From positions 52,451,025 to 52,515,024 of the forward strand of contig OX344763.1 in NCBI GenBank assembly GCA_947034895.1: DNA of 64,000 bases, written 5' to 3'. Position 1 is the first letter of the stretch; every line of letters begins with the position of its first letter. A program made the translations under genes and the position numbers. Positions 41,370 to 55,030 of this stretch are shown here, one piece after another. This DNA comes from Rhytidiadelphus loreus. Lineage: Eukaryota > Streptophyta > Bryopsida > Hypnales > Hylocomiaceae. Below the pieces are notes generated by a model that saw nothing but the letters and a program-made list of their open reading frames with translations, was not told the origin of the DNA and did not search any database.

Positions 41370-44080
41370 GCACCACATGATAGCACATTCTTTTTCACTT
41401 GAATTTCAGGAGTTCCAATTTTCTAAGACATGAAAATACAGCACAAGGTTCGTGCTTCAATTTCTAATTTAATGTTCAAGGACATTCAATGTTACCACCA
41501 AATGAATAGTTTTTTCGATATTTGGATTTAAAAAGAATTGCAACTTGCACCAGATGTTTACACATTCTTTTTTACTTGAATTTCATGAGTTCCAATTTTC
41601 TATGACATGAAAATACAGCACAAGGTTCCTGAATCAATTTCTAATTTAACGTTCAAGGACATTCAATGTCACCACCAAATGAATAATTTTTTCGATATTT
41701 GGATTTAAGAAGAATTGCTACTTGCACCACATGTTTGCACATTCATTTTCAATTGAATTTCAGGAGTTCCAATTTTCTAAGATATGAAAATACAGCACAA
41801 GGTTCGTGCTTCAATTTCTAATTTAATGTTCAAGGACATTCAATGTTACCACCAAATGAATAATTTTTTGGATATTTGGATTTAAGAAGAATTGCTACTT
41901 GCACCACATGATTGCACATTCTTTTTCAATTCAATTTCAGGAGTTCCAATTTTCTAAGACATGAAAATACAGCACAAGGTTCCTGAATCAATTTCTAATG
42001 TAACGTTCAAGGACATTCAATGTCACCACCAAATGAATAGTTTTTTCGATATTTGGATTTAAGAAGAATTGCAACTTGCACCAGATGTTTACACATTCTT
42101 TTTTACTTGAATTTCATGAGTTCCAATTTTCTATGACATGAAAATACAGCACAAGGTTCGTGCTTCAATTTCTAATTTAACGTTCAAGGACATTCAATGT
42201 TACCACCAAATGAATAATTTTTTCGATATTTGGATTTAAGAAGAATTGCTACTTGCACCACATGTTTGCACATTCATTTTCAATTGAATTTCAGGAGTTC
42301 CAATTTTCTAAGACATGAAAATACAGCACAAGGTTCGTGCTTCAATTTCTAATTTAACGTTCAAGGACATTCAATGTTACCACCAAATGAATAATTTTTT
42401 CGATATTTGGATTTAAGAAGAATTGCTACTTGCACCACATGATAGCACATTCTTTTTCACTTGAATTTCAGGAGTTCCAATTTTCTATGACATGAAAATA
42501 CAGCACAAGGTTCGTGCATCAATTTCTAATTTAACGTTCAAGGACATTCAATGTCACCACCAAATGAATAATTTTTTCGATATTTGGATTTAAGAAGAAT
42601 TGCTACTTGCACCACATGATTGCACATTCTTTTTCAATTGAATTTCAGGAGTTCCAATTTTCTAAGACATAAAAATACAGCACAAGGTTCCTGAATCAAT
42701 TTCTAATGTAACGTTCAAGGACATTCAATGTTACCACCAAATGAATAATTTTTTCGATATTTGGATTTAAGAAGAATTGCTACTTGTACCACATGATTGC
42801 ACATTCATTTTCAATTGAATTTCATGAGTTCCAATTTTCTAAGACATGAAAATACAGCACAAGGTTCGTGCTTCAATTTCTAATTTAATGTTCAAGGACA
42901 TTCAATGTTACCACCAAATGAATAATTTTTTCGATATTTGGATTTAAGAAGAATTGCTACTTGCACCACATGATTGCACATTCTTTTTCACTTGAATTTC
43001 AGGAGTTCCAATTTTCTAAGACATGAAAATACAGCACAAGGTTCGTGCTTCAATTTCTAATTTAATGTTCAAGGACATTCAATGTTACCACCAAATGAAT
43101 AATTTTTTCGATATTTGGATTTAAGAAGAATTGCTACTTGCACCACATGATTGCACATTCTTTTTCACTTGAATTTCAGGAGTTCCAATTTTCTAAGACA
43201 TGAAAATACAGCACAAGGTTCGTGCTTCAATTTCTAATTTAATGTTCAAGGACATTCAATGTTACCACCAAATGAATAATTTTTTCGATATTTGGATTTA
43301 AGAAGAATTGCTACTTGCACCACATGATAGCACATTCTTTTTCACTTGAATTTCAGGAGTTCCAATTTTCTAAGACATGAAAATACAGCACAAGGTTCGT
43401 GCTTCAATTTCTAATTTAATGCTCAAGGACATTCAATGTTACCACCAAATGAATAGTTTTTTCGATATTTGGATTTAAAAAGAATTGCAACTTGCACCAG
43501 ATGTTTACACATTCTTTTTTACTTGAATTTCATGAGTTCCAATTTTCTATGACATGAAAATACAGCACAAGGTTCCTGAATCAATTTCTAATTTAACGTT
43601 CAAGGACATTCAATGTCACCACCAAATGAATAATTTTTTCGATATTTGGATTTAAGAAGAATTGCTACTTGCACCACATGTTTGCACATTCATTTTCAAT
43701 TGAATTTCAGGAGTTCCAATTTTCTAAGACATGAAAATACAGCACAAGGTTCGTGCTTCAATTTCTAATTTAATGTTCAAGGACATTCAATGTTACCACC
43801 AAATGAATAATTTTTTCGATATTTGGATTTAAGAAGAATTGCTACTTGCACCACATGATTGCACATTCTTTTTCAATTCAATTTCAGGAGTTCCAATTTT
43901 CTAAGACATGAAAATACAGCACAAGGTTCGTGCATCAATTTCTAATGTAACGTTCAAGGACATTCAATGTCACCACCAAATGAATAGTTTTTTCGATATT
44001 TGGATTTAAGAAGAATTGCAACTTGCACCAGATGTTTACACATTCTTTTTTACTTGAATTTCATGAGTTCCAATTTTCTA
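41370..44080 (+). repeat. 11-monomer-offset duplication in domain B
   Basis: A run with AATAGTTTTTTCG, GGATTTAAAAAGAATTGC, CACCAGATGTTTACAC and GGTTCCTGAATC near 41,500-42,000 recurs about 1,947 bases on (11 x 177), near 43,450-43,950. Private differences such as AAGATATGAAAA (41,777) against AAGACATGAAAA, and TTTTTTGGATA (41,863) against TTTTTTCGATA, make it look older than the 8-mer duplication next to it. Confidence 0.65.
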
Positions 44081-46240
44081 TGACATGAAAATACAGCACA
44101 AGGTTCGTGCTTCAATTTCTAATTGAACGTTCAAGGACATTCAATGTTACCACCAAATGAATAATTTTTTCGATATTTGGATTTAAGAAGAATTGCTACT
44201 TGCACCACATGTTTGCACATTCATTTTCAATTGAATTTCAGGAGTTCCAATTTTCTAAGACATGAAAATACAGCACAAGGTTCCTGAATCAATTTCTAAT
44301 GTAACGTTCAAGGACATTCAATGTTACCACCAAATGAATAATTTTTTCGATATTTGGATTTAAGAAGAATTGCTACTTGCACCACATGATTGCACATTCA
44401 TTTTCAATTGAATTTCAGGAGTTCCAATTTTCTAAGACATGAAAATACAGCACAAGGTTCGTGCTTCAATTTCTAATTGAACGTTCAAGGACATTCAATG
44501 TTACCACCAAATGAATAATTTTTTCGATATTTGGATTTAAGAAGAATTGCTACTTGCACCACATGATTGCACATTCTTTTTCACTTGAATTTCAGGAGTA
44601 CCAATTTTCTAAGACATGAAAATACAGCACAAGGTTCGTGCTTCAATTTCTAATTGAACGTTCAAGGACATTCAATGTTACCACCAAATGAATAATTTTT
44701 TCGATATTTGGATTTAAGAAGAATTGCTACTTGCACCACATGATAGCACATTCTTTTTCACTTGAATTTCAGGAGTTCCAATTTTCTAAGACATGAAAAT
44801 ACAGCACAAGGTTCGTGCTTCAATTTCTAATTTAATGCTCAAGGACATTCAATGTTACCACCAAATGAATAGTTTTTTCGATATTTGGATTTAAAAAGAA
44901 TTGCAACTTGCACCAGATGTTTACACATTCTTTTTTACTTGAATTTCATGAGTTCCAATTTTCTATGACATGAAAATACAGCACAAGGTTCCTGAATCAA
45001 TTTCTAATTTAACGTTCAAGGACATTCAATGTCACCACCAAATGAATAATTTTTTCGATATTTGGATTTAAGAAGAATTGCTACTTGCACCACATGTTTG
45101 CACATTCATTTTCAATTGAATTTCAGGAGTTCCAATTTTCTAAGACATGAAAATACAGCACAAGGTTCGTGCTTCAATTTCTAATTTAATGTTCAAGGAC
45201 ATTCAATGTTACCACCAAATGAATAATTTTTTCGATATTTGGATTTAAGAAGAATTGCTACTTGCACCACATGATTGCACATTCTTTTTCAATTCAATTT
45301 CAGGAGTTCCAATTTTCTAAGACATGAAAATACAGCACAAGGTTCGTGCATCAATTTCTAATGTAACGTTCAAGGACATTCAATGTCACCACCAAATGAA
45401 TAGTTTTTTCGATATTTGGATTTAAGAAGAATTGCAACTTGCACCAGATGTTTACACATTCTTTTTTACTTGAATTTCATGAGTTCCAATTTTCTATGAC
45501 ATGAAAATACAGCACAAGGTTCGTGCTTCAATTTCTAATTGAACGTTCAAGGACATTCAATGTTACCACCAAATGAATAATTTTTTCGATATTTGGATTT
45601 AAGAAGAATTGCTACTTGCACCACATGTTTGCACATTCATTTTCAATTGAATTTCAGGAGTTCCAATTTTCTAAGACATGAAAATACAGCACAAGGTTCC
45701 TGAATCAATTTCTAATGTAACGTTCAAGGACATTCAATGTTACCACCAAATGAATAATTTTTTCGATATTTGGATTTAAGAAGAATTGCTACTTGCACCA
45801 CATGATTGCACATTCATTTTCAATTGAATTTCAGGAGTTCCAATTTTCTAAGACATGAAAATACAGCACAAGGTTCGTGCTTCAATTTCTAATTGAACGT
45901 TCAAGGACATTCAATGTTACCACCAAATGAATAATTTTTTCGATATTTGGATTTAAGAAGAATTGCTACTTGCACCACATGATTGCACATTCTTTTTCAC
46001 TTGAATTTCAGGAGTTCCAATTTTCTAAGACATGAAAATACAGCACAAGGTTCGTGCTTCAATTTCTAATTGAACGTTCAAGGACATTCAATGTTACCAC
46101 CAAATGAATAATTTTTTCGATATTTGGATTTAAGAAGAATTGCTACTTGCACCACATGATAGCACATTCTTTTTCACTTGAATTTCAGGAGTTCCAATTT
46201 TCTAAGACATGAAAATACAGCACAAGGTTCGTGCTTCAAT
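43250..46240 (+). repeat. 8-monomer (1,416 bp) tandem duplication in domain B
   Basis: Units of about 43,250-44,664 and 44,665-46,240 match at +1,416. Shared variants are TTTAATGCTCAAGG (43,417 and 44,833), GTGCATCAATTTCTAATG (43,928 and 45,344), the TCTAATTGAACG series and CATGATAGCACATTC. One visible difference is GGAGTACC (44,595) against GGAGTTCC (46,011). The match ends where TTTAATGCTC at 44,833 faces TTGAACGTTC at 46,249. Confidence 0.82.
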
Positions 46241-46249
46241 TTCTAATTG

Positions 46250-49200
46250 AACGTTCAAGGACTCTCAATGTTACCACCAATTGAATAATTTTTTCGATAT
46301 TTGGATTTAAGAAGAATTGCTAGTTGCACCACATGATTGCACATTCTTTTTCACTTGAATTTCAGGAGTTCCAATATTCTAAGACATGAAAATACTGCAC
46401 AAGGTTCGTGCATCAATTTCTAATTTCACGTTCAAGGACATTCAATGTTACCACCAAATGAATAATTTTTTCGATATTTGGATTTAAGAAAAATTGCTAC
46501 TTGCACCACATGATTGCACATTCTTTTTCAATTGAATTTCAGGAGTTCCAATTTTCTAAGACATAAAAATACAGCACAAGGTTCCTGAATCAATTTCTAC
46601 TGTAACGTTCAAGGACATTCAATGTTACCACCAAATGAATAATTTTTTCGATATTTGGATTTAAGAAGAATTGCTACCTGCACCACATGTTTGCACATTC
46701 ATTTTCAATTGAATTTCAGGAGTTCCAATTTTCTAGGACATGAAAATACAGCACAAGGTTCGTGCTTCAATTTCTAATTTAATGTTCAAGGACATTCAAT
46801 GTTACCACCAAATGAATAGTTTTTTCGATATTTGGATTTAAGAAGAATTGCAACTTGCACCAGATGTTTACACATTCTTTTTTACTTGAATTTCATGAGT
46901 TCCAATTTTCTATGACATGAAAATACAGCACAAGGTTCGTGCATCAATTTCTAATCTAACGTTCAAGGACATTCAATGTCACCACCAAATGAATAATTTT
47001 TTCGATATTTGGATTTAAGAAGAATTGCTACTTGCACCACATGTTTGCACATTCATTTTCAATTGAATTTCATGAGTTCCAATTTTCTAAGACATGAAAA
47101 TACAGCGCAAGGTTCGTGCATCAATTTCTAATGAAACGTTCAAGGACATTCAATGTTACCACCAATTGAATAATTTTTTCGATATTTGGATTTAAGAAGA
47201 ATTGCTACTTGCACCACATGATTGCACATTCATTTTCACTTGAATTTCAGGAGTTCCAATATTCTATGACATGAAAATACTGCACAAGGTTCGTGCATCA
47301 ATTTCTAATTTCACGTTCAAGGACATTCAATGTTACCACCAAATGAATAATTTTTTCGATATTTGGATTTAAGAAGAATTGCTACTTGCACCACATGATA
47401 GCACATTCTTTTTCACTTGAATTTCACGAGTTCCAATTTTCTAAGACATGAAAATACAGCACAAGGTTCGTGCTTCAATTTCTAATTTAATGTTCAAGGA
47501 CATTCAATGTTACCACCAAATGAATAGTTTTTTCGATATTTGGATTTAAGAAGAATTGCAACTTGCACCAGATGTTTACACATTCTTTTTTACTTGAATT
47601 TCATGAGTTCCAATTTTCTATGACATCAAAATACAGCACAAGGTTCGTGCTTCAATTTCTAATTTAATGTTCAAGGACATTCAATGTTACCACCAAATGA
47701 ATAGTTTTTTCGATATTTGGATTTAAGAAGAAATGCTACTTGCACCACATGTTTGCACATTCATTTTCAATTGAATTTCATGAGTTCCAATTTTCTAAGA
47801 CATGAAAATACAGCGCAAGGTTCGTGCATCAATTTCTAATTTAATGTTCAAGGACATTCAATGTTACCACCAATTGAATAATTTTTTCGATATTTGGATT
47901 TAAGAAGAATTGCTACTTGCACCACATGATTGCACATTCTTTTTCACTTGAATTTCAGGAGTTCCAATATTCTAAAACATGAAAATACTGCACAAGGTTC
48001 GTGCATCAATTTCTAATTTCACGTTCAAGGACATTCAATGTTACCACCAAATGAATAGTTTTTTCGATATTTGGATTTAAGAAGAAATGCTACTTGCACC
48101 ACATGTTTGCACATTCATTTTCAATTGAATTTCATGAGTTCCAATTTTCTAAGACATGAAAATACAGCGCAAGGTTCGTGCATCAATTTCTAATTTAATG
48201 TTCAAGGACATTCAATGTTACCACCAATTGAATAATTTTTTCGATATTTGGATTTAAGAAGAATTGCTAGTTGCACCACATGATTGCACATTCTTTTTCA
48301 CTTGAATTTCAGGAGTTCCAATATTCTAAGACATGAAAATACTGCACAAGGTTCGTGCATCAATTTCTAATTTCACGTTCAAGGACATTCAATGTTACCA
48401 CCAAATGAATAATTTTTTCGATATTTGGATTTAAGAAGAATTGCTACTTGCACCACATGATTGCACATTCTTTTTCACTTGAATTTCAGGAGTTCCAATT
48501 TTCTAAGACATAAAAATACAGCACAAGGTTCCTGAATCAATTTCTAATGTAACGTTCAAGGACATTCAATGTTACCACCAAATGAATAATTTTTTCGATA
48601 TTTGGATTTAAGAAGAATTGCTACTTGCACCACATGATTGCACATTCATTTTCAATTGAATTTCAGGAGTTCCAATTTTCTAAGACATGAAAATACAGCA
48701 CAAGGTTCGTGCTTCAATTTCTAATTGAACGTTCAAGGACATTCAATGTTACCACCAAATGAATAATTTTTTCGATATTTGGATTTAAGAAGAATTGCTA
48801 CTTGCACCACATGATTGCACATTCTTTTTCAATTGAATTTCAGGAGTTCCAATTTTCTAAGACATAAAAATACAGCACAAGGTTCCTGAATCAATTTCTA
48901 ATGTAACGTTCAAGGACATTCAATGTTACCACCAAATGAATAATTTTTTCGATATTTGGATTTAAGAAGAATTGCTACTTGCACCACATGATTGCACATT
49001 CATTTTCAATTGAATTTCAGGAGTTCCAATTTTCTAAGACATGAAAATACAGCACAAGGTTCGTGCTTCAATTTCTAATTGAACGTTCAAGGACATTCAA
49101 TGTTACCACCAAATGAATAATTTTTTCGTTATTTGGATTTAAGAAGAATTTCTACTTGCACCACATGATAGCACATTCTTTTTCACTTGAATTTCAGGAG

Positions 49201-49840
49201 TTCCAATTTTCTAAGACATGAAAATACAGCACAAGGTTCGTGCTTCAATTTCTAATTTAATGTTCAAGGACATTCAATGTGACCACCAAATGAATAGTTT
49301 TTTCGATATTTGGATTTAAGAAGAATTGCAACTTGCACCAGATGTTTACACATTCTTTTTTACTTGAATTTCATGAGTTCCAATTTTCTATGACATGAAA
49401 ATTTAGCACAAGGTTCGTGCATCAATTTCTAATCTAACGTTCAAGGACATTCAATGTCACCACCAAATGAATAATTTTTTCGATATTTGGATTTAAGAAG
49501 AAATGCTACTTGCACCACATGTTTGCACATTCATTTTCAATTGAATTTCATGAGTTCCAATTTTCTCAGACATGAAAATACAGCGCAAGGTTCGTGCATC
49601 AATTTCTAATGTAACGTTCAAGGACATTCAATGTTACCACCGATTGAATAATTTTTTCGATATTTGGATTTAAGAAGAATTGCTACTTGCACCACATGAT
49701 TGCACATTCTTTTTCACTTGAATTTCAGGAGTTCCAATATTCTAAGACATGAAAATACTGCACAAGGTTCGTGCATCAATTTCTAATTTCACGTTCAAGG
49801 ACATTCAATGTTACCACCAAATGAATAATTTTTTCGATAT
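46250..49840 (+). repeat. B sub-variant cluster with two-monomer duplications
   Basis: Monomers with CACCAATTGAATAA, CCAATATTC and AATACTGCACAAGG appear at about 46,370, 47,260, 47,968, 48,322 and 49,736. Two dimer duplications at +354 are clear. In the first, about 47,690-48,040 matches the next 350 bases through GAAGAAATGCTAC and TTCATGAG. In the second, about 48,480-48,830 matches 48,835-49,130 through GACATAAAAATACAG and CCTGAATCAATTTC. These are the shortest higher-order units seen in the window. Confidence 0.7.
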
Positions 49841-52800
49841 TTGGATTGAAGAAGAATTGCTACTTGCACCACATGATTGCACATTCTTTTTCACTTGAAT
49901 TTCAGGAGTTCCAATTTTCTAAGACATAAAAATACAGCACAAGGTTCCTGAATCAATTTCTAATGTAACGTTCAAGGACATTCAATGTTACCACCAAATG
50001 AATAATTTTTTCGATATTTGGAATTAAGAAGAATTGCTACTTGCACCACATGATTGCACATTCTTTTTCACTTGAATTTCATGAGTTCCAATTTTCTAAG
50101 ACATGAAAATACAGCGCAAGGTTCGTGCATCAATTTCTAATGTAACGTTCAAGGACATTCAATGTTACCACCAAATGAATAATTTTTTCAATATTTGGAT
50201 TTAAGAAGAATTGCTACTTGCACCACATGATTGCACATTCTTTTTCAATTGAATTTCAGGAGTTCCAATTTTCTAAGACATAAAAATACAGCACAAGGTT
50301 CCTGAATCAATTTCTAATGTAACGTTCAAGGACATTCAATGTCACCACCAAATGAATAATTTTTTGGATATTTGGATTTAAGAAGAATTGCTACTTGCAC
50401 CACATGATTGCACATTCTTTTTCAATTGAATTTCAGGAGTTCCAATTTTCTAAGACATGAAAATACAGCGCAAGGTTCGTGCATCAATTTCTAATTTAAT
50501 GTTAAAGGACATTCAATGTTACCACCAAATGAATAATTTTTTCGATATTTGAATTTAAAAAGAATTGCTACTTGCACCACATGTTTCCACATTCTTTTTC
50601 AATTGAATTTCAGGAGTTCCAATTTTCTAAGACATGAAAATACTGCACAAGGTTCGTGCATCAATTTCTAATTTCACGTTCAAGGACATTCAATGTTACC
50701 ACCAAATGAATAATTTTTTCGATATTTGGATTTAGGAAGAATTGCTACTTGCACCACATGATTGCACATTCTTTTTCAATTGAATTTCAGGTGTTCCAAT
50801 TTTCTAAGACATGAAAATACAGCGTAAGGTTCGTGCATCAATTTCTAATTTAATGTTCAAGGACATTCAATGTTACCACCAAATGAATAATTTTTTCGGT
50901 ATTTGAATTTAAAAAGAATTTCTACTTGCACCACATGTTTCCACATTCTTTTTCAATTGAATTTCAGGAGTTCCAATTTTCTAAGACATGAAAATACTGC
51001 ACAAGGTTCGTGCATCAATTTCTAATTTCACGTTCAAGGACATTCAATGTTACCACCAAATGAATAATTTTTTCGATATTTGGATTTAAGAAGAATTGCT
51101 ACTTGCACCACATGATTGCACATTCTTGTTCAATTGAATTTCAGGAGTTCCAATTTTCTAAGACATGAAAATACAGCACAAGGTTCGTGCTTCAATTTCT
51201 AATGTAACGTTCAAGGACATTCAATGTTACCACCAAATGAATAATTTTTTCGATATTTGGATTTAAGAAGAATTGCTACTTGCACCACATGATTGCACAT
51301 TCATTTTCAATTGAATTTCAGGAGTTCCAATTTTGTAAGACATGAAAATACAGCACAAGGTTCGTGCTTCAATTTCTAATTGAACGTTCAAGGACATTCA
51401 ATGTTACCACCAAATGAATAATTTTTTCGATATTTGGATTTAAGAAGAATTGCTACTTGCACCACATGATTGCACATTCTTTTTCAATTGAATTTCAGGA
51501 GTTCTAATTTTCTAAGACATGAAAATACAGCACAAGGTTCGTGCTTCAATTTCTAATTGAACGTTCAAGGACATTCAATGTTACCACCAAATGAATAATT
51601 TTTTCGATATTTGGATTTAAGAAGAATTGCTACTTGCACCACATGATTGCACATTCTTTTTCAATTGAATTTCAGGAGTTCCAATTTTCTAAGACATGAA
51701 AATACAGCACCAGGTTCGTGCTTCAATTTCTAATTTAATGTTCAAGGACATTCATTGTTACCACCAAATGAATAACTTTTTCGATATTTGGATTTAAGAA
51801 GAATTGCTACTTGCACCACATGATTGCACATTCTTTTTCAATTGAATTTCAGGAGTTCCAATTTTCTAAGACATGAAAATACAGCACAAGGTTCGTGCTT
51901 CAATTTCTAATTTAATGTTCAAGGACATTCAATGTTACCACCAAATGAATAATTTTTTGGATATTTGGATTTAAGAAGAATTGCTACTTGTACAACATGT
52001 TTGCACATTCTTTTTCAATTGAATTTCAGGAGTTCCAATTTTCTAAGACATGAAAATACAGCGCAAGGTTCGTGCATCAATTTCTAATTCAACGTCCAAC
52101 ATCATTGAATGTTACCACCAAATGAATATTTCTTTGGATATTTGGATTTAAGAAGAATTGCTACTTGCACCACATGTTCGCACATTCTTTTTCACTTGAA
52201 TTTCATGAGTTCCAATTTTCTATAAGATGAAACTACAGCGCAAGGTTCGTGCATCGATTTCTCATTTAACGTCCAAGGTCATTCAATGTGACCACCAAAT
52301 GAATATTTCTTTGGATACTTGGATTTAAGAAGAATTGCAACTTGCACCAGATGTTTACACATTCTTTTTCACTTGAATTTCATGAGTTCCTATTTTCTAT
52401 GACATGAAAATACAGCGCAAGGTTCGTGCATCAATTTCTAATTCAACGTCGAAGGTCATTCAATGTGACCACCAAATGAATATTTCTTTGGATACTTGGA
52501 TTTAAGAAGAATTGCAACTTGCACCAAATGTTTGCACATTCTTTCTCACTTGAATTTCAGGAGTTCCAATTTTCAATGACATGAAAGTACAGCGCAAGGT
52601 TCGTGCATCAATTTCTCATTTAACGTCCAAGGTCATTCAATGTTACCACCAAATGAATATTTCTTTGGATATTTGGATATAAGAAGAATTGTTACTTGCA
52701 CCACATGATTGCACATTCTTTTTCAATTGAATTTCATGAGTTCCAATTTTCTATGACATGAAAATACAGCGCAAGGTTTGTGCATCAATTTCTAATTCAA

Positions 52801-54559
52801 CGTCCAAGGTCATTCAATGTGACCACCAAATGAATTTTTCTTTGGATAGTTGGATTTATGAAGAATTGCAACTTGCACCACATGTTTGCACATTCTCCTT
52901 TATTTGAATTTCATGAGTTCCAATTTTCTAAGACATGAAAATACAGCGCAAGGTTCGTGCATCAATTTCTTATTTATCGTTCAAGGTCATTCAATGTTAC
53001 CACGAAATGAATATTTCTTTGGATATTTGGATTTAAGAAGAATTGCTACTTGCACCACATGTTTGCACATTCATTTTCACTTGAATTTCATGAGTTCCAA
53101 TTTTCTTTACGATGAAACTACAGCGCAAGGTTCGTGCATCGATTTCTCATTGAACGTCCAAGGTCATTCAATGTGACCACCAAATGGATATTTCTTTGGA
53201 TATTTGGATTTAAGAAGAATTGCTACTTGCACCACATGTTTGCACATTCATTTTCACTTGAATTTCATAAGCTCCAATTTTCTAAAACATGAAAATACAG
53301 CGTAAGGTTCGTGCATCAATTTCTTATTTATCGTTCAATGTCATTCATTGTTACCACGAAATGAATATTTCTTTGGATATTTGGATTTAAGAAGAATTGC
53401 TACTTGCACCACATGTTTGCACATTCATTTTCACTTGAATTTCATGAGTTCCAATTTTCTATAAGATGAAACTACAGCGCAAGGTTCGTGCATCGATTTC
53501 TCATTTAACGTCCAAGGTCATTCAATGTGACCACCAAGTGAATATTTCTTTCGATACTTGGATTTAAGAAGAATTGCAACTTGCACCAGATGTTTACACA
53601 TTCTTTTTCACTTGAATTTCATGAGTTCCTATTTTCTATGACATGAAAATACAGCGCAAGGTTCGTGCATCAATTTCTCATTTAACGTCCAAGGTCATTC
53701 AATGATACCACCAAATGAATATTTCTTTGGATATTTGGATATAAGAAGAATTGCTACTTGCACCACATGAATGCACATTCTTTTTCACTTGAATTTCATG
53801 AGTTCCAATTTTCTATGACATGAAAATACAGCGCAAGGTTCGTGCATCAATTTCTTATTTATCGTTCAAGGTCATTCAATGTTACCACCAAATGAATATT
53901 TCTTTGGATATTTGGATTTAAGAAGAATTGCTACTTGCACCACATGTTTGCACATTCATTTTCACTCGAATTTCATAAGTTCCAATTTTCTAAGACATGA
54001 AAATATAGCGCAAGGTTCGTACATCAATTTCTTATTTATCGTTCAAGGTCATTCAATGTTACCACGAAATGAATATTTCTTTGGATATTTGGATTTAAGA
54101 AGAATTGCTACTTGCACCACATGTTTGCACATTCATTTTCACTTGAATTTCATGAGTTCCAATTTTCTTTAAGATGAAACTACAGCGCAAGGTTCGTGCA
54201 TCGATTTCTCATTGAACGTCCAAGGTCATTCAATGTGACCACCAAATGGATATTTCTTTGGATATTTGATTTAAGAAGAATTGCTACTTGCACCACATGT
54301 TTGCACATTCATTTTCACTTGAATTTCATAAGCTCCAATTTTCTAAAATATGAAAATACAGCGTAAGGTTCGTGCATCAATTTCTAATTTATCGTTCAAG
54401 GTCATTCATTGTTACCACGAAATGAATATTTCTTTGGATATTTGGATTTAAAAAGAATTGCTACTTGCACCACATGTTTGCACATTCATTTTCACTTGAA
54501 TTTCATGAGTTCCAATTTTATAAGACATGAAAATACAGCGCAAGGTTCGTGCATCAATT

Positions 54560-55030
54560 TCTAATTTAATGTTCAAGGACATTCAATGTTACCACCAAAT
54601 GAATAATTTTTTCGATATTTGAATTTAAAAAGAATTGCTACTTGCACCACATGTTTCCACATTCTTTTTCAATTGAATTTCAGGAGTTCCAATTTTCTAA
54701 GACATGAAAATACTGCACAAGGTTCGTGCATCAATTTCTAATTTCACGTTCTAGGACATTCAATGTTACCACCAAATGAATAATTTTTTCGATATTTGGA
54801 TTTAAGAAGAATTTCTACTTGCACTACATGATTGCACATTCTTTTTCAATTGAATTTCAGGTGTTCCAATTTTCTAAGACATGAAAATACAGCGTAAGGT
54901 TCGTGCATCAATTTCTAATTTAATGTTCAAGGACATTCAATGTTACCACCAAATGAATAATTTTTTCGGTATTTGAATTTAAAAAGAATTGCTACTTGCA
55001 CCACATGTTTCCACATTCTTTTTCACTTGA
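54560..55030 (+). repeat. B-type patch 1 within domain C
   Basis: Three B monomers, including the rare TTCGATATTTGAATTTAAA, ATGTTTCCACATTC, CAGGTGTTCC and TTTTTTCGGTATTTG variants, match about 50,490-50,960 in domain B at about +4,070 (23 monomers). The rare variants occur in the same order. This makes it a displaced copy of that B stretch rather than independent mutation. Confidence 0.85.

Larger units (their letters stand above)
40790..52080 (+). repeat. Domain B: continuous run of B-type monomers
   Basis: About 64 consecutive monomers carry AATAATTTTTTCGAT, or the variants AATAGTTTTTTCGAT and AATAATTTTTTGGAT, in place of AATATTTCTTTGG. Most also have GCACAAGG, GTGCTTCAA, TTTAATGTTC and CACATGATTGC. 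Against the A type I count about ten substitutions per 177 bases and no length change. In the frame that is open in some A monomers, the B motif supplies a TAA stop (AAT GAA TAA), which is why long open frames vanish here. No gene is present. Confidence 0.92.

Noticed and set aside
40790..52080. Domain B as an inserted mobile element or foreign DNA
   Set aside because: It keeps the same period, orientation and most of the monomer sequence, with no terminal repeats or target-site duplications at its edges. It is a subfamily of the same satellite.
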